Shown here piece by piece: positions 60,774-64,000 of a stretch of DNA of 64,000 nt (its first letter is position 1; each line of letters begins with the position of its first letter). Both the position numbers and the translations under genes were made by a program. The notes below the pieces were generated by a model. It was not told where the DNA came from. It worked only from the letters and a program-made list of their open reading frames with translations, and made no database searches. Source of the DNA: G965222535 sp965222535. Lineage in GTDB: Bacteria; Pseudomonadota; Gammaproteobacteria; HK1. The stretch lies in assembly GCA_965222535.1 (NCBI GenBank), contig OZ244957.1, positions 2,170,001 through 2,234,000 of the forward strand, written 5' to 3'.

Positions 60774-61745
60774 ATGTTTAAAGTTGGCTTTATTGGGCTT
60801 GGCAATGTCGGTGCAAAACTTGCCCGAACGTTGCTGCGTAACGGCATAGCGCTGCATGTCCTGGATGTGGATGCCAAAGCGCTGCGCCCGCTTCTCGCTG
60901 CCGGCGCGCAGCCGGGCGAGAGTCCGGCGCAGTTGATGTCGCTTTGCGATGCAGTGATCACCTGTTTGCCGACCCCCGCCGCATCGGCGCTGACGCTGGA
61001 AGGCGATGATGGCTTATTGACGACGGTGGCACACGGCAAGATGTGGATGGAGATGTCAACCACTGATGCGGAAGAGGTGCAGCGCTTGGGGGCCATGGTC
61101 ATTGAGCGCGGCGGCGATGCGCTGGATTGTCCGGTTTCTGGTGGTTGTCACCGCGCCAGCAGCGGCAATATCTCGATTTTCGCCGGTGGCTCGCGCCGCG
61201 CGTTTGAGCGCGTCCTGCCGTTGTTGACGATCATGGGGCGGCGCATTTTGCACACCGGCGCGCTGGGCTCCGCGTCGATACTGAAAGTGGTCACCAATTA
61301 CCTAGCGACGGCCAATCTGGTGTCGTGCTGCGAAGCGCTGGTGACCGCCAAGGCGGCGGGGATGGACCTGAACGTCGCGTACGAGGCCATCCGCATCTCA
61401 TCGGGGACAAGTTTTGTGCACGAGACCGAGGGACAGGTGATCCTGAACGGCTCACGCGATATATCGTTCACGATGGCACTGGTGCGAAAAGATATCGGGC
61501 TGTTCCAGTCAATCGCCGAGCGCGCCAGCATTCCGCTGGAGCTGAATCCGCTGCTGCTTGAGATATTCGCAGATGGCGAGAAGCGCTATGGTGGCCGCGA
61601 GTGGTCGCCGAATATCGTGCGGCGTTTGGAAGAAGCCAGCGGCTTATCGATCCGCGCCCCTGGGTTTCCGGCGCAACTTTCGGACGAGGAAGCGCCGCAG
61701 CCAGGGCATGAGGTGATCCCCCAAGGACGCCCCGAAAAACCCTAA
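60774..61745 (+). CDS. Beta-hydroxyacid dehydrogenase (3-hydroxyisobutyrate dehydrogenase family)
   Basis: NAD(P)-dependent oxidoreductase. 323 residues with 'KVGFIGLGNVGAKLARTLLRNG' at the N-terminus, the substrate motif 'DCPVSGGCHRASSGNISIFAGG', catalytic Lys in 'SASILKVVTNYLATANLVSCCEAL', and the C-terminal helical domain. AAGGAA lies before ATG 60774. The C-terminal 'PQGRPEKP' and stop codon are provided by a family A repeat end (CCCCGAAAAACCCTAAAGG). Substrate not determinable; 2-hydroxy-3-oxopropionate reductase-like enzymes are an alternative. Confidence 0.88.
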   Translation: MFKVGFIGLGNVGAKLARTLLRNGIALHVLDVDAKALRPLLAAGAQPGESPAQLMSLCDAVITCLPTPAASALTLEGDDGLLTTVAHGKMWMEMSTTDAEEVQRLGAMVIERGGDALDCPVSGGCHRASSGNISIFAGGSRRAFERVLPLLTIMGRRILHTGALGSASILKVVTNYLATANLVSCCEALVTAKAAGMDLNVAYEAIRISSGTSFVHETEGQVILNGSRDISFTMALVRKDIGLFQSIAERASIPLELNPLLLEIFADGEKRYGGREWSPNIVRRLEEASGLSIRAPGFPAQLSDEEAPQPGHEVIPQGRPEKP

Positions 61746-61800
61746 AGGGCTCTGGGATCTTTTAATATTTTGATCCGCAAACAGCACAAGCTGCGCGAGG
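61728..61800. repeat. Family A/B repeat junction truncating hsdR
   Basis: GACGCCCCGAAAAACCCTAAAG followed by TCTGGGATCTTTTAATATTT and half of a family B hairpin (GATCCGCAAACAGCACAAGC). Beyond about 61790 the sequence is hsdR, so the repeat marks the deletion breakpoint. Confidence 0.65.
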
Positions 61801-62456
61801 TGGTACGCAAAGCCAGCGGTGAAAGCATCGATCTCAAGGCTTACGAAGCCGATATGCGCCACCTCATCGACCTGTTCGTCGAAGCGGAGGCATCCAAGAG
61901 CATCGCGCTGTTTGATAACCTGTCGCTGTTGGACTTGATCGTAAAATCTGGCATCGGTTCTGCGATTGCCTCCTTACCAGGGGGGATCAAGAGCAACCAG
62001 GAGGCGACCACGGAGACCATCGCCAACAATATCCGTCACACCATCTTAAAGGATCATCTCAACGACCCAGCGTATTACGATAAGATGTCGCAGTTGCTCG
62101 GCGAGATCATCAAAGACCTCAAGGCGCAGCGTCTTTCATATCAGGAATACCTCAACAAAATCGCCGCGCTGGCAAAGCAGGTGCAGGCCGGTTACGCCGA
62201 GACCGTGCCCGCCGCCCTCAATACACCCGAGCTTCGCGCGCTGTATAGCAACTTGAGGGAAGACCCAGCCAAAGCAATCGCGGTTGATAAAGCCGTCAAA
62301 GCCAAGCGGCCGGATGGCTGGCGCGGTGAGCATAGCAAGGAGCAGGTGATCAAGAAAGCGATCTGGGATGCGCTGAAGGATGAGGATAAGGTCGCGCCGG
62401 ATGACGCCGAGGTTGAGCGGCTTTTCCGTATTATCAAGCAACACGAGGGCTATTGA
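61770..62456 (+). pseudogene. hsdR: C-terminal fragment of type I restriction enzyme HsdR
   Basis: The 228-codon frame matches the C-terminal helical region of HsdR: 'KLREVVRKASGESIDLKAYEADMRHLIDLFVEAEASKSIALFDNLSLLDLIV' (about 7-58), 'ETIANNIRHTILKDHLNDPAYYDKMSQLL' and the terminal 'LYSNLREDPAKAIAVDKAVKAKRPDGWRG'. The nuclease and helicase domains, about 800 residues, are missing, and the frame begins inside a repeat. It cannot restrict DNA by itself. hsdM and hsdS are absent. The reading frame of the fragment is intact, so loss may be recent. Confidence 0.85.
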
Positions 62457-63211
62457 TGAACGAGACGCTGTGTCTTGGTGAGTTTGAAGTGGATGTGGTC
62501 CTGAAGGACATTAAGAACGTGCATCTGAGCGTGTATCCGCCGCACGGTCGAGTGCGTATCGCCGCCCCTACGCGCATGAATCGCGACACGCTTCGCTCCT
62601 TTGCGCTCTCGAAGCTCGAGTGGATCAAAGCCGCACGCCGGAAACTGGCCGCCCAAGAACGCGAGCCGCCGCGCATTTATCTCGATCGCGAGAGCCATTA
62701 CGTCTGGGGCGAGCGCTGCTTGATGAAACTTATCGAGCAGGATGCGCCAGCGCAAGTGCGCTTTGAGCACAAAACCTTAGTTTTACAGGTCAGGGCGAGC
62801 ATCCCGGTGGAGGAAAAGCACGCCTTGGTCGCCCGCTGGTACCGCGACCAGGTGCGCCAGGCTCTCCCGCTGCTGATCGCCAAATGGGAGCCGCTTCTGG
62901 GCGTCAAAGTGGCGCGCTTCTTCGTGCAACGGATGAAGACGCGCTGGGGAAGCTGCAATCACAGAGCGGCGAACATCCGCTTAAACACCGAGCTGGCCAA
63001 AAAGCCGCCCGAGTGCCTTGAGTATGTCTTACTCCACGAGATGGTGCATCTGCTCGAACCAAGCCATAACCACCGTTTCAAGCACCTGATGGACCACTTT
63101 ATGCCGCAGTGGCGCGAGCATAAAAAGACGCTCAGCCGTGCGCCGTTGGCGTCCCAGGATTGGGCTTTCAGCCATGCATCGTGCCCTGAACAGCGAAAAC
63201 CGTGCGGCTGA
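62456..63211 (+). CDS. YgjP-like M48 metallopeptidase
   Basis: 251 residues from ATG 62456, which overlaps the hsdR stop (TGATG). The zinc site is 'YVLLHEMVHLLEPSHNHRF' (HExxH, third ligand His in SHNHRF), preceded by 'RFFVQRMKTRWGSCNHRAANIRLNTEL' (about 159-185), which is diagnostic for the YgjP/DUF45 group. Such genes commonly follow hsdR in type I restriction operons; their role there is not established. The tail 'AFSHASCPEQRKPCG' looks added. A downstream remainder of a lost restriction-modification operon. Confidence 0.88.
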   Translation: MNETLCLGEFEVDVVLKDIKNVHLSVYPPHGRVRIAAPTRMNRDTLRSFALSKLEWIKAARRKLAAQEREPPRIYLDRESHYVWGERCLMKLIEQDAPAQVRFEHKTLVLQVRASIPVEEKHALVARWYRDQVRQALPLLIAKWEPLLGVKVARFFVQRMKTRWGSCNHRAANIRLNTELAKKPPECLEYVLLHEMVHLLEPSHNHRFKHLMDHFMPQWREHKKTLSRAPLASQDWAFSHASCPEQRKPCG

Positions 63212-63318
63212 AAGCAGAGCAGCGCGGCGGTGCAACCGATCGGCCCCTCCTAGGCGCTGTTGCGAACCCAAAATGCGGTAGGGTAGGGGCGGGAATAAAG
63301 CGCGGGCAAGCGCCGCAC

Positions 63319-63352
63319 AAAAAAGGCCTGCGGAAAAATCCGCAGGCCTTCT
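63319..63352 (-). terminator. Terminator of tRNA-Asn
   Basis: AGGCCTGCGG and CCGCAGGCCT pair around AAAAAT, followed on the minus strand by TTTTTT, directly 3' of tRNA-Asn. Confidence 0.85.
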
Positions 63353-63356
63353 GCAA

Positions 63357-63432
63357 TGGCTCCCCGGGACGGGCTCGAACCGCCGACCTAGTGATTAACA
63401 GTCACCCGCTCTACCAACTGAGCTACCGGGGA
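63357..63432 (-). tRNA. tRNA-Asn (anticodon GTT)
   Basis: 76 bases on the minus strand. Acceptor TCCCCGG/CCGGGGA, D arm TAGCTCAGTTGGTAGAG, anticodon stem-loop with CTGTTAA (GTT), T arm GGCGGTTCGAGCCCGTC, and an encoded CCA. tRNA-Asn genes are frequent integration sites; no direct-repeat att pair was found by eye. Confidence 0.96.
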
Positions 63433-63544
63433 TGATCGTGAGGGGCTACTTTAAGGGATAGTGGCGAGGGCAGTCAAGGCGAGAGGAGCGTGGATAAGCA
63501 TTGATTTTGCGCCGTTGGCGGCGAACAATAGCGTGAAATACTTT

Positions 63545-63828
63545 CAAGCGCCTCGAAAAACCTCAGCGGGAGTGGGGAGTGGGGGAAGGGGAGCTATAAG
63601 TGATCCCTCGAAAAACCTCAGCGGGAAGGAGGTGGGTTTGGCGGAAAGGGTATGCTCACCTGTAACATAAGCTATTGATTTATAATCCTTCCAACAATAA
63701 ATGTGCCCCATAAGTCATTTCGCAAACCCCATCAGTTATGGATTAATATACCCTTTCCCCAATATAACACCCTAACAGGGGCCCCTCAAAAAGCCAGCGA
63801 AGCTGGTTCTTCGAGGTGCCAAAGGTTA
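63545..63828. repeat. Two nested family A ends and one full copy
   Basis: GCGCCTCGAAAAACCTCAGC (63550) and CCCTCGAAAAACCTCAGCGG (63604) are adjacent duplicates of the same end, then GTAACATAAGCTATTGATTT, and at 63785-63822 the hairpin CCTCAAAAAGCCAGCG/AGCTGGTTCTTCGAGG. No gene between tRNA-Asn and moeA. Confidence 0.75.
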
Positions 63829-63834
63829 AAATCA

Positions 63835-64000
63835 GTGTCCGATCCGCAGCAAAACGCAACTTCCGAGGGTTCTGAGGCGCTATTGGCGGATTGTTACGCA
63901 AACGCCTCCGGCTTGCTGCCGGTAGCCGAGGCGATGCGCCGCGTCTTAGCGCAACTGCAGCCGTTGGCAGGCAGCGAAGAGCTGCCTCTGGAGCAGGCTC
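63835..64000 (+). CDS. moeA: Molybdopterin molybdotransferase MoeA, N-terminal part
   Basis: The frame from GTG 63835 continues past the window edge after 55 codons. It reads 'ASGLLPVAEAMRRVLAQL' and 'EELPLEQA', the usual opening of MoeA, which inserts molybdate into adenylylated molybdopterin. Only the N-terminal helix region is visible, so the call rests on this short match. Confidence 0.7.
   Translation, partial: MSDPQQNATSEGSEALLADCYANASGLLPVAEAMRRVLAQLQPLAGSEELPLEQA

Noticed and set aside
63357..63432. tRNA-Asn as attachment site of an integrated island
   Set aside because: No direct repeat of the tRNA 3' end and no integrase gene were seen in the window.

Overview
The window looks like a chromosomal segment of an unidentified gammaproteobacterium. 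The evidence is a Fur close to the enterobacterial form, the lolB-ispE-tRNA-Gln order, a SbmA/BacA transporter, outer-membrane lipoproteins and LPS heptose genes. Coding is mostly GC-rich housekeeping, but nearly every intergenic gap is filled with dispersed repeats, hairpins and transposon remnants, a texture common in host-associated or genome-eroding lineages. That lifestyle reading is inference. I cannot name the genus. Layout: 0-12 kb carries argD, znuA, a fused anthranilate synthase trpEG, dinB, fur and the trpF-trpB-trpA operon. 12-19 kb carries a PduO-type cobalamin adenosyltransferase, nudC, an orphan TRAP solute receptor, an EamA exporter, a CcmI-like protein, comF and a short SbmA/BacA. 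20-23 kb is tauABC for taurine import, and xsc at 42-43 kb can cleave the sulfoacetaldehyde derived from taurine. 23-33.5 kb has clpX, two small unknown proteins, and a corrin-ring cluster (cbiX, cobH, cobL, cobI, a cbiG-cobJ fusion, cobM) with a WD40 lipoprotein inserted before cobM. 34.5-37.5 kb is an AT-rich hldD-hldE-gmhA heptose islet. 37.7-46.5 kb holds a FAD amine oxidase, an acyl-CoA carboxylase beta chain and xsc, set among IS481, IS1 and IS5-type wreckage and a small inverted-repeat element, followed by tRNA-Gln. 46.7-54.7 kb has ispE, lolB, a TPR lipoprotein, argC, and nadE carrying an in-frame 21-bp minisatellite. 55-63.4 kb looks like a defence and accessory island: a cereblon-like CULT-domain protein divergent from a three-gene Zorya-like operon (ZorA/MotA-like channel, ZorB/MotB-OmpA, HNH endonuclease), then a carboxylesterase, a beta-hydroxyacid dehydrogenase, a 3' fragment of a type I restriction hsdR with its usual M48 metallopeptidase partner, and tRNA-Asn. 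The window ends inside moeA. The two most notable signals are these. First, the compact Zorya-like operon sits beside a CULT-domain gene whose aromatic-cage and zinc-ligand spacings match cereblon. Second, the repeat families form hairpins whose stem sequence varies while the pairing is kept, and they have repeatedly supplied the C-terminal codons and stop codons of neighbouring genes (trpEG, cbiG-cobJ, cobM, gmhA and the dehydrogenase). No search or computation could be run; family assignments rest on motifs read by eye.
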